Shown: positions 48,340 to 59,123 of the stretch, piece by piece
Numbering within the stretch: position 1 is the first letter of the stretch
How the letters are laid out: each line of letters begins with the position of its first letter
Assembly: GCF_030269925.1 (NCBI RefSeq)
Contig: NC_085119.1
Coordinates: 8,097,001 to 8,161,000, forward strand
From: Bombyx mori
Taxonomy: Eukaryota > Arthropoda > Insecta > Lepidoptera > Bombycidae
Reading direction: 5' to 3'
Length of the DNA: 64,000 nucleotides
Program-made: the position numbers and the translations under genes
Notes under the pieces: generated by a model
Database searches by the model: none
What the model saw: only the letters and a program-made list of their open reading frames with translations
What the model was told of the DNA's origin: nothing

Positions 48340-48941
48340 TCAATTATATAAAATAGACACAAACTCATTTAAGCATAACAATACAATTTATTGCAATTTC
48401 AACGAGTAATATTTACTTAAATCACAGTATATCTTAAACCTTCGATTTAATTAGGTATAAAAAATTTATGACAGTAATTTATTATACTTTATAAAAAGCA
48501 AGTGCAAATACACATTATCGTTTTAATTTCAAACAAATTTTAATATGCTTTGATGTTGACCATAAAGAATGGCATAAATACAGATACATTATTTTGCGGG
48601 CGGCGTTGGAATTTTGTGATTAAATTTGCCATGAAAATATTTTAATTACATACATCCAACGGTAATTTAGGACATTTCATAGTGCATAAAAATTACACAT
48701 ACCTTACATGTATCTATACATTTAAAGGGTGGAGTAGCAGTCTAGCTAGAGAATTGATAATTACTAAAACCTTCACCAAAAGTCCACCTTATAAGGAGTC
48801 GAAACTTTCCTTTAACATAAATATGAAATTGATTGTTATTTTGCACATGCCTATCCAAATCTAGTTATTTGTTGAATTATTGATAGTACATTTATATTAA
48901 GTTTAAAATAACGAAAAGTACATAGTGTTGCTCAATTTTCT

Positions 48942-51900
48942 TTAGTCACACGGCTTGCTTTTATGTTTTTTCGCTTTCTTTTCCTGAAAATAATAAGTTT
49001 CCAAATTATTGTACATTGCATACAACAGCTTTGTCTCGGTGTCTGTATTTTACGTCTATTACAAACTCTATGCTCAGAAACTAAATATTTAAAACATGAG
49101 CAAAGTTATTCGAACTGTCCGTCATTATTGCTCATTAGAGCCGCAATCGAAGTTCTCTCCAAGAACCTCAACGCAAAACAATCATTAATACGCTTTTTAT
49201 TAGCTTCAGACGTAGGTATGTATGATTGTAACAGAATCTTTGAACATGATTTTGACCCCCTTCAAAACGTCGGATTACTCGAAACTTGATATACTTATTA
49301 GGGACCGATGACAATTTAATATTAAAAAAGAATTGAAAAAATTGATATACAACTAAAAAATTAAAAATAAATAATAGTTTAAAAAAAACTAACAAAATAC
49401 GCTTTTATAGAAAATCTTTTAAAATATTTTTCAAACAAATTGAAGTGTTATATATATCCGTGTAGACCAATTTTTATTACTTACCCAATTTTCGAGTAAA
49501 TTAAAATATCTCATTCAGGCCTTTTTTGCGAAGTAAGTAATGTAAGTGTTTCAAATTAATAATTAAGTTTCGCTGATCGAACTTCAGCGGGTTATGAAGA
49601 AAACTACAATCACTTTCAATTTATCAAATTACTATCTAATGACAAAAAGAGAAGTAAAGGTATCATAGATATTTTTATCACTCACAGAACCACAATCTGA
49701 GCCGCCGTCATTAGAGTCATCATGTTGTGAGTTTTTCTGTAATAAATAAGTAATAAAGAAAACTATTTTACTGGTGGTAGGACCTCTTGTGAGTCCGCGC
49801 GGGTGGGTACTACTGCCCTGCCTATTTCTGCCGTGAAGCAGTAATGCGTTTCGGTCTGAAGGGTGGGGCAGCCGTTGTAACTATACTGAGACCTTAGAAC
49901 TTGTGTCTCAAGGTGGATGGCGCATTTACGTTGTGGATGTCTATGGGCTCCAGTAACCACTTAACACCTGGTGGGATGTGAGCTCATCCACCCATTTAAG
50001 CAATAAAAAAAATAAAAAAAATATATTGAAAAGCAAATTCCATAATTTTCCATTTCCGGAAACGAGTACGAATTTAAACAAAAACAATGGATTAATGAAA
50101 AAAATTACTAAAAAAACCATGTATAATCTGTAAGTTAATATAATCTGTATAATCTGTAAAGTATAATCTGTAAGTTTCTAAAACTATTGTTATAAATTTC
50201 AAAAAAGATGAACAGACTGAGCAATATTGTTCAGTTGCAGTGATGTCCATAAGGGACCACTTTTTATGTGCCTATACGTAGATACTACAATCACTTTTAA
50301 TTTATCAAAATGCTATCAAATTGCAAAAAGAGAAGTAAAGGTATCATAGATATTTGTATCACTTACAGAACCACAATCTGAGCCGCCATCATTAGAGTCA
50401 TCGTGTTGTGAGCTTTTCTGTAATAAAGAAAACTATTTGAAAAGTAATTCCATAATTTTCAATTTCCGGAAACGAGAAAGAATTTGAACAAAAACAATGG
50501 ATTAATAAAAAAAAAATACGAAAAAATCATGTATACTCTGTAAGTTAATATAGTCTGTATAATCTGTAAAGTATAATTTGTAAGTTTCTAAAACGATTGT
50601 TATGATTTTCAAAAAAGATGAGCAAAGTGAGCAATATTGTTCTGCGATAAAATTCCTTTACTCTGCCCTGCATTTGTCTTGAATCTGGGGTTCACAAACA
50701 TTCTTATCTAGTACCTAACCCAGTTCACTAATTACATAAGAACTGTACATGTAAAACATTAATAATTAAATAATACAACTAGGCCTATATTATTGATTTA
50801 TTTTTCTACATAACCATTTGGCACAAAATTGAACCTTTTAGTGAATTACATTTATAATAAAAAAAAATCATTCAATACGATTCAATTAATTCGTTTATCG
50901 ATCCTAAATCTTGAATCCAACTTAATTAGATGTACTTATATTAATGTGCCAATGTAATAATATTTAAATAATATTTCGATCACAATATACTTTTTTGGCT
51001 GTACCCATTTTGTTTATCAGCGCGCTATAAAATTATTGCTAAAACATTTATTGGATTTTAATTGTAATTTTTTTTATTTTTTTATTGCTTAGATGTGTGG
51101 ACGAGCTCACAGCCCACCTGGTGTTAAGTGGTTACTGGAGCCCATAGACATCTACAACGTAAATGCGCCACACACCTTGAGATATAGTTCTAAGGTCTCA
51201 GTATAGTCACAACGGCTGCCCCACCCTTCAAACCGAAACGCATTACTGCTTCACGGCAGAAATAGGCGGGGCGGTGGTACCTACCCGTGTGGACTCCCAA
51301 GCGGTCCTACCACCAGTAAGAAGTTGCATTGTAAGAAGTTGTTCGGTTGCAGTGATGTCCATAAAGGACCACTTTTATGTGCCTATATGTAGATCATAAT
51401 AAGTCACCCAGCCACTTCAATAGTCATTACACCAATAAACATGTATTTCTGTAAGTTATAAACTGTGAGCGTTCAAGAAATGGAAACACTGATACTCAGT
51501 CCAGAAATTGTGACATTTTATTCAAGAGACGTAGCAAAAACACCTGTGCCATGACCGCCGATGTAATTAGTTATTGATTCAAGAGATTAGAAAAAAATAT
51601 GATTTTCAAAAACGCTTACCGGATCAGAATCGCATCCTGAGTCTTGAGATTTTATTCTGTAAAATAAAAGAGTCACATTATAAAAATGTTAAAATTAATT
51701 TTTAATGAAAGCTAATATTATATAAACAGAAGAATATGTTCGTCATTACATCTGCGCTTCCACAATGGCTAAGCCAAATCAGATGTATTTTTAGTTAGAT
51801 ATCGAGAAAAACCAGGTCTAGTACATATTTAGTATTAATTTTATTTATCTATTAAGATATACCAATTACCAAAACTATATACAGTAATCCCCCTTATAAC

Positions 51901-52507
51901 ACGGTACTGATATAACGCATTTTTATATTGTGCAATTTCAGTTCCTCGTATAACACGGGTATTCCCCCCATATAACACGGGGATTCCACAAGTTATAATA
52001 TTTCTGTACTGTGAAATGTATAACAATTTGTACACTTTATATTTATAATCAATTTCACGTGCATTTGCACATTGTGTCCATTATGTTGTTTCTCAAAATT
52101 ACATTAATTTATTAAATTTGACTTCCCAGTTTTTTAATTGTACAAAACATTGGTTAGGTATATTGTTTTATATTATTTTGTGTAATATATATCATATTTG
52201 TACATACCGCGTTATATGGGGTCATACAAGCGTCATACAAGCGCGTTATGCGAGTATGTTCCCACAACGCGTTTCCTATAACGCGGTACTAAACTACCGT
52301 GTTGTAGTATAGATTACTGTATTAGTGGTAGGATGCGTGAATGGTCCAGTTTCATGCATGTCAAATCACCGCTAATCTGTAGTAAAAGCTGCTGGAATGT
52401 GTAGGTTGAAAATTAGGGTAAAATACTCACTGTTTTAAGCACGGGCTGCTTTCTATTACGACGACCACTGCAGCGAGTATAAGGCAGACCACCAGAACTT
52501 TGTTCAT
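48942..52507 (-). CDS. Small secreted peptide gene with cassette exons, unknown
   Basis: I assembled this from splice signals. Coding exons on the minus strand: 52507-52431 (ATG, signal peptide 'VLVVCLILAAVVVVIES', then 'SPCLK', donor gtgagt), 51656-51620 (37 nt, 'IKSQDSGCDSDP', donor gtaagc), 50417-50367 (51 nt, 'KSSQHDDSNDGGSDCGS', donor gtaagt), 49736-49686 (51 nt, 'KNSQHDDSNDGGSDCGS', donor gtgagt) and 48983-48942 ('EKKAKKHKSKPCD', stop). Every acceptor reads 'ttnncag' or similar and the frame stays open across all joins, giving 85 residues. The mature part is Asp/Ser-rich with one Cys per exon and a basic tail. The 51-nt exons are phase 0-0, so they can be added or skipped without frame change. 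Promoter and poly(A) signals are present, and there is a partial second gene at 63126-63736. I recognise no family; transcript evidence is needed to confirm exon use. Confidence 0.6.
49604..50642 (-). repeat. Tandem duplicated exon units
   Basis: Unit A (about 49604-50282) and unit B (about 50283-50642) each contain 'acaatcactt', a 51-nt cassette exon, 'ttccggaaacgag', and an 'aatctgtaagttaatata' repeat tract up to 'caatattgttc'. The Bm1 SINE at 49767-50020 sits only in unit A, so it arrived after the duplication. Confidence 0.75.
49767..50020 (+). mobile_element. Bm1-type SINE in an intron
   Basis: 'ttactggtggtaggacctct' to an A-rich tail, antisense to the cassette-exon gene, 31 bp upstream of exon 49736-49686, close to its acceptor. 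Confidence 0.88.
51069..51319 (-). mobile_element. Bm1-type SINE in an intron
   Basis: Poly(T), standard body, break at 'ccaccagtaag'; sense to the cassette-exon gene. It is part of a larger insertion (50643-51334) that separates unit B from its original flank; 'ttgttc' occurs on both sides of that insertion. Confidence 0.88.
51882..52319. mobile_element. Pogo/Tigger-like MITE in intron
   Basis: 438 bp, ends 'cagtaatcccccttataaca' and (reversed) 'cagtaatctatactacaaca', flanked by TA on both sides (51880-51881, 52320-52321). Internal copies of 'ataacacgg' and 'taacgcggtac' mirror each other. The CAGT start and TA target fit pogo/Tc1-type elements. No transposase. It lies in the first coding intron of the cassette-exon gene. 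Confidence 0.7.
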
Positions 52508-52668
52508 TTTGCTCCAAGTTTTTCTAAAAGAAAACGCACCTACATCAATAATTTACATATTTAATTGTAATATCTGTAAGCATTTCTCCAAAGATATTTG
52601 GTATTTGAATGTACACGTTCCTGTCTCGTGTGTTAGACCAATTATCGCAATTGTTCTTCGATAATTGA

Positions 52669-52702
52669 ACTGACTATGCCACAGAAACCAAATAATTATA
52701 TA
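52669..52702 (-). promoter_or_regulatory. Core promoter of the cassette-exon gene
   Basis: Minus strand: TATATAAT beginning at 52702 and the arthropod initiator TCAGT with its A at 52671, a spacing of exactly 31 bp. The ATG is 164 nt downstream. A short upstream ATG (12 codons, then TGA) lies in the leader. An acceptor-like 'ttttcttttag' at 52524 may mean a small leader intron. Confidence 0.55.
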
Positions 52703-53049
52703 CAATGCTAACCTGATTTGGGACACTGATAGTTAAAAAACAAGTTGACGAACTAGAGCCGGCATATCAAAGAATCGAATAAATAAATATTATAAAGTAT
52801 TGGAGACGTAAAATGGACGTATCAAACAGAGACGTAAAATGTCAACACTAGATAAAAAAACCAGAAAAAGCGAAAACCTACATTTTCAGCAAAGGCTAGA
52901 TTTTTTTGAGATAATTATGTCTCTTAGGACTAAACAGTAATAAATACTGACATTGACACTTAGGTGGAGGTGTGAAAAAACGTAAAAAACTGATACTAAT
53001 AAAAAATAAAATTTATAGTACACTTGATCACTCAAACTACTCTTAGATA

Positions 53050-53515
53050 TTTTTTTTTTTTTATTGCCCTTGTAGGCAGACAACCATACGGCCCACCTGA
53101 TGGTGAGTGTTTACCGTGGCCCATGGACCTCAACAATGCCAGGGGCAGAGCCAGGCCGCTGGCTACCGCTTAATACTCTCTACAAGCCTCGTTTGAAGAA
53201 GGACATGTCATAGCGCTTGGATAACACCGTGGAAGGGAGCTCATTCCAAAGCCGGATGGTACGTGGCAAAAAATATTTCTGGAAACGCACTGTGGATGAC
53301 CGCAGTGGCTCCAGGTAGAATGGATAAACTCTACTCCGGTGGCGGTCGGTGCGATGGTAAAAACGAGATGATGGTATCATCTCAAACAATTCCTCAAAGC
53401 ACTCCCCATGGAACATGCGGTGGGAACCAAAGTCCCTCCGCAAAGCCAGAGATTCCGAACGATCCGTGAGAATGAGAGATTGAATACGTGAGTTTAAATT
53501 CAGCGGTAGCAAAAC
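53050..53515 (-). mobile_element. 5'-truncated non-LTR retrotransposon, RT C-terminus
   Basis: T-run at the left; the minus frame 53180-53512 encodes 'LALRRDFGSHRMFHGECFEE', 'RFYHRTDRHRSRVYPFYLEP' and 'FLPRTIRLWNELPSTV'. Sister of 2066-2500. No catalytic core. Confidence 0.8.
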
Positions 53516-53519
53516 CTTG

Positions 53520-54030
53520 TGAATATTAATATAGAGTTCGTAAATGTAATTAATATAGATACAATCAATAAGTATTGTAAAAGCTACGGACCTCCCGGGG
53601 TAGTCTGGTATCAGAGACTACATCCGTCAAATAAACATGTCTGATGACCCAGCTATTGTTTGAAGGTAGCGATTATCACCGTTATTTTGTTTAAAAAAAA
53701 GTATAAAAGATTTGTGGTAAGTTCACAATCGCATACTTTATGATTGTGATGCATACAATTAAACTGGACACGTCACTTATTCGTTATCCGAATAAAAATA
53801 TCTGTCTATAAGGTCCTATTCTCAACACTGTCACGAAACTCATAAGAGTGGTATTGGGAATGAAGGGTAAGGACCACGATATTAACACGAAGGATTCTAC
53901 GTCATGCACCTACCGATTCGCTTAAAGAATTAATACGGAAGCTAAAAACTCCAATACAACTCCAAACAGTACAACTTCATATTCCCGATTAGGTGTATAC
54001 AAGTATACCGATGGCGATGTTTATATTGTA
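53520..54030. other. No recognisable gene
   Basis: AT-rich spacer; nothing assigned. Confidence 0.4.
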
Positions 54031-54038
54031 CTGTTTAG

Positions 54039-54460
54039 CAATACCGTCTTTAACATAAGGGCACACGGGGCCCGTGCCCAGGGCCCCCATTCTCAGGGGG
54101 CCCCGAAAGACTGACAATTTCTCTCACACGTTTATTCTCAAAACCTTTTTGTCGGGCACATTACACTTTTATCACAGATCAGTAATCAGAAGGTATTTAC
54201 AAGGCATATACTATGCCTATAATAGAAGATTTTGCTCACCAGAAATCCCGAAAGAAACCGTTATCGAAATCGTAACCAAAAAAACCAGCAGCATTCTTAT
54301 ATCATTAATGACATATTATATCATACTGTATTTGATTACCTATAACAAATGGTCTCATACTCAGTAAAAATTTTTTGTTATAATTCGCTTTTTTTACTTT
54401 CCAAAAGGGCCTCAAATTCTTGTGTGCCCAAGGGCCCCATCCTAGTTTAAGACGTCCCTG
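54039..54460. mobile_element. hAT-type non-autonomous element
   Basis: 422 bp flanked by the 8-bp direct repeat CTGTTTAG (54031-54038 and 54461-54468), the hAT target size. The ends are imperfect inverted repeats: left 'caataccgtctttaacataa', right (reversed) 'cagggacgtcttaaactagg'. Next to each end is a GGGCCC-rich patch. The open frame 54074-54367 has no transposase motifs. Confidence 0.75.
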
Positions 54461-54469
54461 CTGTTTAGG

Positions 54470-55015
54470 TAATCACAATAATAGCATAAGGGCAGTAAGC
54501 ATGTCTGCCCACAAATATACCACACATATTCAATATTAAATAACACTTCAGAATGGTAGAAATAGATTACGAATAACTTACCAAGCTGCTTGACAAAGTT
54601 TTTTAAGTCTTGGGTTTTTAAGGCTTGTTGTTATAATATATTGTAACACATTGAAGCTCCGTTAGTATATATATACTATTTTATAGCTAGGTATGCTAAT
54701 TAAAATAATTTCACGCATGATCAAAAATAAACCAGATAATTGCCGTGAAAAATGAACATTAATTTATTAATTACTATTAAATATTTATATTTGTAGAATT
54801 CATAAAGCAAATACAGCTGTGACGAGCTCGGAAAATTCAAATGAGATTAAAATAGTGACTTTGTAAATAAACAAATTATATTTACGTGAAATAGAGGGCA
54901 CTTGTAGATTAAAGGAGTTTTTATTTTCATGCTGATTGCTCAGTAATTTGTGTTTATGAGCGTCAGCAGCCTGTAGCTGATGGTTAGGTGTTAATGTTCT
55001 ACAATCAGATATATT
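54470..55015. other. No recognisable gene
   Basis: AT-rich spacer; nothing assigned. Confidence 0.4.
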
Positions 55016-55028
55016 TTTTTAATAATGA

Positions 55029-55139
55029 GATACACCTCTTGTGAGTCCGCACGGGTAGGTACCACCGCCCTGCCTATTTCTGCCGTGAAGCAGTAATGCA
55101 TTTCGGTTTCAAGGGTGGGGCAGCCCTTGTAACTATATT
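55029..55139 (+). mobile_element. Bm1 fragment
   Basis: 'cctcttgtgagtccgcacgg' to 'ggggcagcccttgtaactat'; both ends missing. Confidence 0.8.
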
Positions 55140-55499
55140 ACGAATGAAGAAACTGTCAGGAATAACACAAGTAACCCTCAGAGTTAAAGATTCGATTATG
55201 GGCTGCGAGTGGCTATAGCGGTTTGAACCGACTGCAATAGAATGATTGTGGCGGCTATTGCTCGGTAGACTCACGGCCTACCCAGTATTAAATGATAACG
55301 GGGCACCATAATTGCTTTGTATTATACGATGTTATTCCTTCATCGTAAAAGTTGTTCTTGAACGTCGTGAGTAAAGTATGTAAATATGTAGATATATGTT
55401 GTATTCTTAAACAAACTTCGATGAAATGACCACCACGGTGTTAACCGACACCTCATTATTTTTGTGCAGACAACTATTTTTTTATGTTACAAAATACAC

Positions 55500-55921
55500 G
55501 TTTTTTTTATTTCTTAGGACGGACGAGCTCACGGCCCACCTGATTACCCGGGTCTATTGACATCTACAATGTAAATTTCGCCACCTACCTTGAGATATGA
55601 GTTCTAAGGTCCCAGTTTTTACAGTACAACGGCTGCCCCACCCAATGCATTACAGCTTCACGGCAGAAATAGGCAGGGTGGTGGTACCTACCCATGCGGA
55701 CTCACAAGACGTCCTGCCACCAGTGACTACGCAAATTATAATTTTGCGGGTTTGGTTCTAATTTCACGATGCTATTTTTTCACTGTGGAAGTCAATCGTG
55801 AACATTGGTTACGTACGTATTTCATGAAAAAAATTGGTACTTGCCTGCGGGATTCGAAAACTGGTGCATCGCAAGATGCGAATGCACCGGACGTCTTATA
55901 ATTTAGGCCACGACGACTTTG
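55500..55921 (-). mobile_element. Bm1-type SINE, nearly full length
   Basis: Poly(T) on the left and the tRNA head in reverse on the right ('ggccacgacgac'), with the B box mutated ('gggattcgaaaactgg'). Small deletions in the body. Confidence 0.88.
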
Positions 55922-56284
55922 ACAGAGTCAATATATTTTAAATTAAAAAGAATAATTAAATTATAATATTTTTATTTTATTTTCTAAGCAAGCAAGGTAA
56001 GTATTGATGTAAATTTATTAAAAGCTAAAATTTTAAATTGAAATATGAAATTTCAAATAGTTATTATTAATAAAACATGTGCTCTATTTTTGATGATAAA
56101 TTGTAATATATCCAAATTACTAATCACAATTTAGTACTGCAAATTTTTACTTTTTGCATCAATATAATGGATGCTACAACTATTCTAATACCTTTGTGTA
56201 AACTATAAAATTTACTTGAATTAAAACATTATTTTAAAAAGCACCGGAACAAACAACAAAACTCGCTTCTAACTAATTTTGGTT

Positions 56285-56608
56285 TTAGAATATAGGTCTA
56301 CATCTCCCGTCAGCTGTTCTTTTAAAGCCTGTAGCACATCCCCCCTTAAAATTATCTCTTCCGTCCTTTTCTGTTGTTATTTTTCCTGCCGATGTTGGAG
56401 TTATCTGGGTAGCTAATTCCACTCCGCCACGTTGCACTGAATTAGAAGAGACATTGTAGTCATTTTGCTCGTTATCGTCGTCTCGGAATATCAATCTATC
56501 CGATACATCTTGACCCGTTGCTTGTGCACTCTTGCTCTTGAATTCATTTGCTCCAGCTGAATTCAATAATAAAACAACACAGCACACAATAAAAACATAG
56601 CACTTCAT
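56285..56608 (-). CDS. Second paralytic peptide precursor (ENF paralogue)
   Basis: 107 residues: signal peptide 1 to about 20 ('VFIVCCVVLLLNSAGA'), the shared pro-region signature '[19 protein letters not shown]', then 'TTEKDGR' before the mature peptide at residues 85-107. The mature peptide begins DNF instead of ENF and keeps both cysteines (91 and 103) and '[12 protein letters not shown]'. It differs from the PP peptide at about five positions. The pro-region is 24 residues shorter. The ATG context is the same as in PP (aaccATGa). No uENF ORFs lie upstream. It may be the gene called BmPP2 in the literature, which I cannot verify here. Expected role: secreted cytokine or a variant of it. 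Confidence 0.9.
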   Translation of the reverse strand: MKCYVFIVCCVVLLLNSAGANEFKSKSAQATGQDVSDRLIFRDDDNEQNDYNVSSNSVQRGGVELATQITPTSAGKITTEKDGRDNFKGGCATGFKRTADGRCRPIF

Positions 56609-56870
56609 GGTTGAAATTTACAAACTCCCACGTCCACTTAACTGCTCTCAATGTTTCCTTTTACTGATTCATTCGTAGTCTCAACACAAAAATAACTTCA
56701 AAACATTTAAAGTTTTTCAGAATTATTAAATCATGTTCCATTCCAGGAAATAATCAAACGTCAACTACGTCAAGTTAGTTATGCTTGATGCACAATAATC
56801 GATGAGGAAAACAGTATATAAATATACATATAATAATACTCGTTTCGTGTTTTGATCTGAAAAATATTAT
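56609..56870 (-). promoter_or_regulatory. Duplicated upstream region of the PP paralogue
   Basis: About 260 bp are clearly similar to 45613-45875 upstream of PP, with the initiator-like ATCAGT kept and the TATAAA changed to TTTAAA. Similarity then ends, before where uENF2 would lie. The retained segment probably contains the regulatory region of the short PP transcript. Confidence 0.5.
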
Positions 56871-56981
56871 AGTTTCTAAATTAAGGCTGACATATTTTCT
56901 TTCGGTTTTTGCGAATCGCAGAAATAATTAAAACTTATTTTACTCTTTAATCTCGCCTTGTTTACTGACATTTTATTATAT

Positions 56982-57367
56982 TGTTACGCCGGTAAGAGTA
57001 ACGCCATCTATCGCGAATAGCTGAAACGAATATCAAAGGATCTAGTAAAATCAAGAACGCTCGAGAAGCACAACGCCATCTATTGTCAGATAGTGAAAAG
57101 TCCAAAATACTCGACTTGTGAGGAATGTTCTCGACAATTCTAGGGACGTCGTATCGACTATAAAAGCGTTTTGGAGATGGCACGCAGCTAGTTTATAATC
57201 GGAACTACTCGAAGCGAAACAGCGAACGGATCACCTGAAGCTAAGGGGTAGAAGTGAATTGTGAATTTTAAAGTGTTTGTGAAGTGTTTTAAGTGTTATA
57301 AGTGCTAACACATTTTAAGTTGTACTTTGGTGGAACATTTATTTATCCCGAACCCCAGCGCATAACA
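56982..57367 (+). mobile_element. Solo LTR
   Basis: 386 bp starting 'tgttacgccgg' and ending 'cgcataaca', i.e. TG...CA ends with the inverted TGTTA/TAACA. It is flanked by ATAT (56978-56981 and 57368-57371). A TATA box ('gactataaaagcg') lies in the middle. No internal retrotransposon region is present, so recombination left a solo LTR. It sits 374 bp upstream of the PP paralogue ATG, in the opposite transcriptional direction. Confidence 0.7.
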
Positions 57368-57387
57368 ATATTATTTCTAACTTGAAC

Positions 57388-57631
57388 TGGTGATAGGGCC
57401 TCTTGTGAGTCCGCACGGGTAGGTACCGCCACCCTGCCTATTTCTGCCGTGAAGCAGTAATGTGTTTCGGTTTGAAGGGTAGGGCAGCCGTTGTAACTAT
57501 ACTTGAGACCCTAGAACTTATCTCGAGGTGGGTGGCGCATTTACGTTGTAGATGTCTATGGGCTCCAGTAACCACTTAATACCAGGTTGTAAGCTGTAAG
57601 CTCGTCCACCCATCTAAGCAATAAAAAAAAA
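57388..57631 (+). mobile_element. Bm1-type SINE, 5'-truncated
   Basis: Starts 'ctggtgatagggcctcttgt', ends with 'agcaataaaaaaaaaa'. About 20 bp after the solo LTR. Confidence 0.88.
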
Positions 57632-57781
57632 ACATCTATTATTACCACGAAAACGTAAAGTATTCGAAACGTCGAAAATAATAAGGTAAAATAAGCGTCA
57701 TCACGGTCTAAACGAAGTCATGGTAGCCTAAAAGAAATGACGCTCGATGTGCTCACAATTAGTAATACGAATAAGCCAATG

Positions 57782-57927
57782 TTCAAATCCCTCAGACAGA
57801 CACGAATCGCTCTACGCGCTTAACTCATATTCACGAACGACTTCGATTCAGTGTAATAAAAAAACAAGTGAAAATTAAAATTATCGTATTTACGATACAA
57901 TTGAAACACAGATCTCAAGTCTGAAGG
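57782..57927 (+). mobile_element. Old SINE fragment
   Basis: 'ttcaaatccctcagacagac' (B-box region) followed by 'cgaacgacttcgattcagtg' and 'gatctcaagtctgaaggtgg'. It is cut by the LINE copy that follows. Confidence 0.45.
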
Positions 57928-58520
57928 TGGCTTCGTAACAAGGTGACACTCTACAAAACTTGCATACATACGTTCTGTCATAACCTATGCAAGTGTAGTG
58001 CTCGCTCACTCGGCCCGTACACACATTATCTCTCTCCAGATCATCCAATCCTGTTTCTGCAAGATAGACATCGGAGCCCCGTGGTATGTGAGGAATGTTC
58101 ATGTTTACGATAACCTTAACCTAAAACCGATACGTAGGTATCTTAAAGAAGCGTCAGAACGCTACTTTGAAAAAGCGGCGCCACTCGACAGCATCCTTAG
58201 CGTGGCCACTGTTAACTACTTATCCGACCCAGGCGACGGGGCAAAGCAAAGCCGCCGTCGCCCAAAACATGTCATGTCGGACCCCCGGATTCACTCTCGG
58301 TGCTTTTATGCTCTACTATGATGAAACGACTATGATGAAAAGTTCGACGAGTGAACTAGCCCATAGACACAAGCCACTGAGTTTCTCACCGGATCTTCTC
58401 AGTGGATCGCAATTCCGATCCAGTACTGCTCTTACTAGGGCTAGTGTAAGCAATTCTCTCAGGTTGAGCCCGTGATCTCACCTAGCCCCTTGGGCTACCA
58501 ACGATTAGGTAGGAAAAAAG
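57928..58520 (+). pseudogene. Decayed Jockey-type LINE, RT C-terminus
   Basis: 'cttcgtaacaaggtgacact' aligns with 40936 onward in the intact LINE; the frame 57998-58321 keeps 'ICRYLKEASERYFEKA'-like order ('RRYLKEASERYFEKAAPLDS') and 'SRRRPKHVMSDP'. It ends with the 3' UTR 'gagtttctcaccggatcttc' and an A-tail near 58515. Confidence 0.75.
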
Positions 58521-59123
58521 GTGGATGGCGATATTCATGTCTATGGGTTGCAGCAAACTAACATCTATTTTCCAAATATGTATATGGTCATAAGTAAAAG
58601 AAATCTATTTAAGTTATAAAATTAAATGCCAGATTGGATCCGTAAAATGTAGTGTAAGCCGAGATCTTACATAGAGATATAAGCCGCAAACACAATGCAA
58701 CGGTACTACGGCTGTAGTTCAACGAACAGTTCACTAACTACAAAAAAAATCTTTTTATTCCATTTATACAAGAGAAGCCGTCGGTACTCATGAACCATAA
58801 AAGCTGTTTATACTATATAGTTCAGCTCATCGTGGAGCCTCGTTAGCGGACCCGCAATACAAACTCGCTTCAGTGACTGCATCCAGATTTGTTTGGTCAG
58901 ATACCCATTATTTACGTAAGATACAATGTTTTAATATGAGGCTAGTTGTTCGGGTAATAGAAAACATAGCGTGTCCTTTTGTCGGAAGTAGGACGTATTT
59001 TAAACACACATTGGACGGCGCCATCTATTTATTATTGATTATTGTAGTTTTAAAGAGCCGTTTTTTTAATAATATTGAAACCAGAACCACGAATACGAAA
59101 CGTCATATGATTAACTTAAAGAA

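Larger units (their letters stand above)
48306..50642. repeat. Segmental duplicate, copy 1 (partner 62487-64000)
   Basis: From 'acgctattcaattt' onward this region matches 62487-64000 nearly throughout: 3' UTR, last exon, introns and a cassette exon of the gene described below. The left boundary is sharp (48306 and 62487). Copy 1 additionally contains a Bm1 SINE and a second cassette unit. Confidence 0.8.

Noticed and set aside
48682..48864. 60-codon plus-strand frame conserved in length at 62866-63048
   Set aside because: It lies antisense in the 3' UTR of the cassette gene and its copy; most differences between the two versions change the amino acid, so there is no sign of protein selection.
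48963..49289. 108-codon plus-strand frame
   Set aside because: Antisense over the predicted last exon and intron; the duplicate at 63.2 kb does not keep it.
49480..49530. Extra exon with donor 'ttgg|gtaagt' between the cassette exon and the last exon
   Set aside because: No usable acceptor is present and the donor is not conserved in the duplicate at 63.5 kb.
50120..50180. CRISPR-like or regulatory repeat ('aatctgtaa' units)
   Set aside because: Short degenerate tandem repeat in an intron, repeated only because the exon unit was duplicated; no spacers of constant size, and CRISPR is not expected in an insect nucleus.
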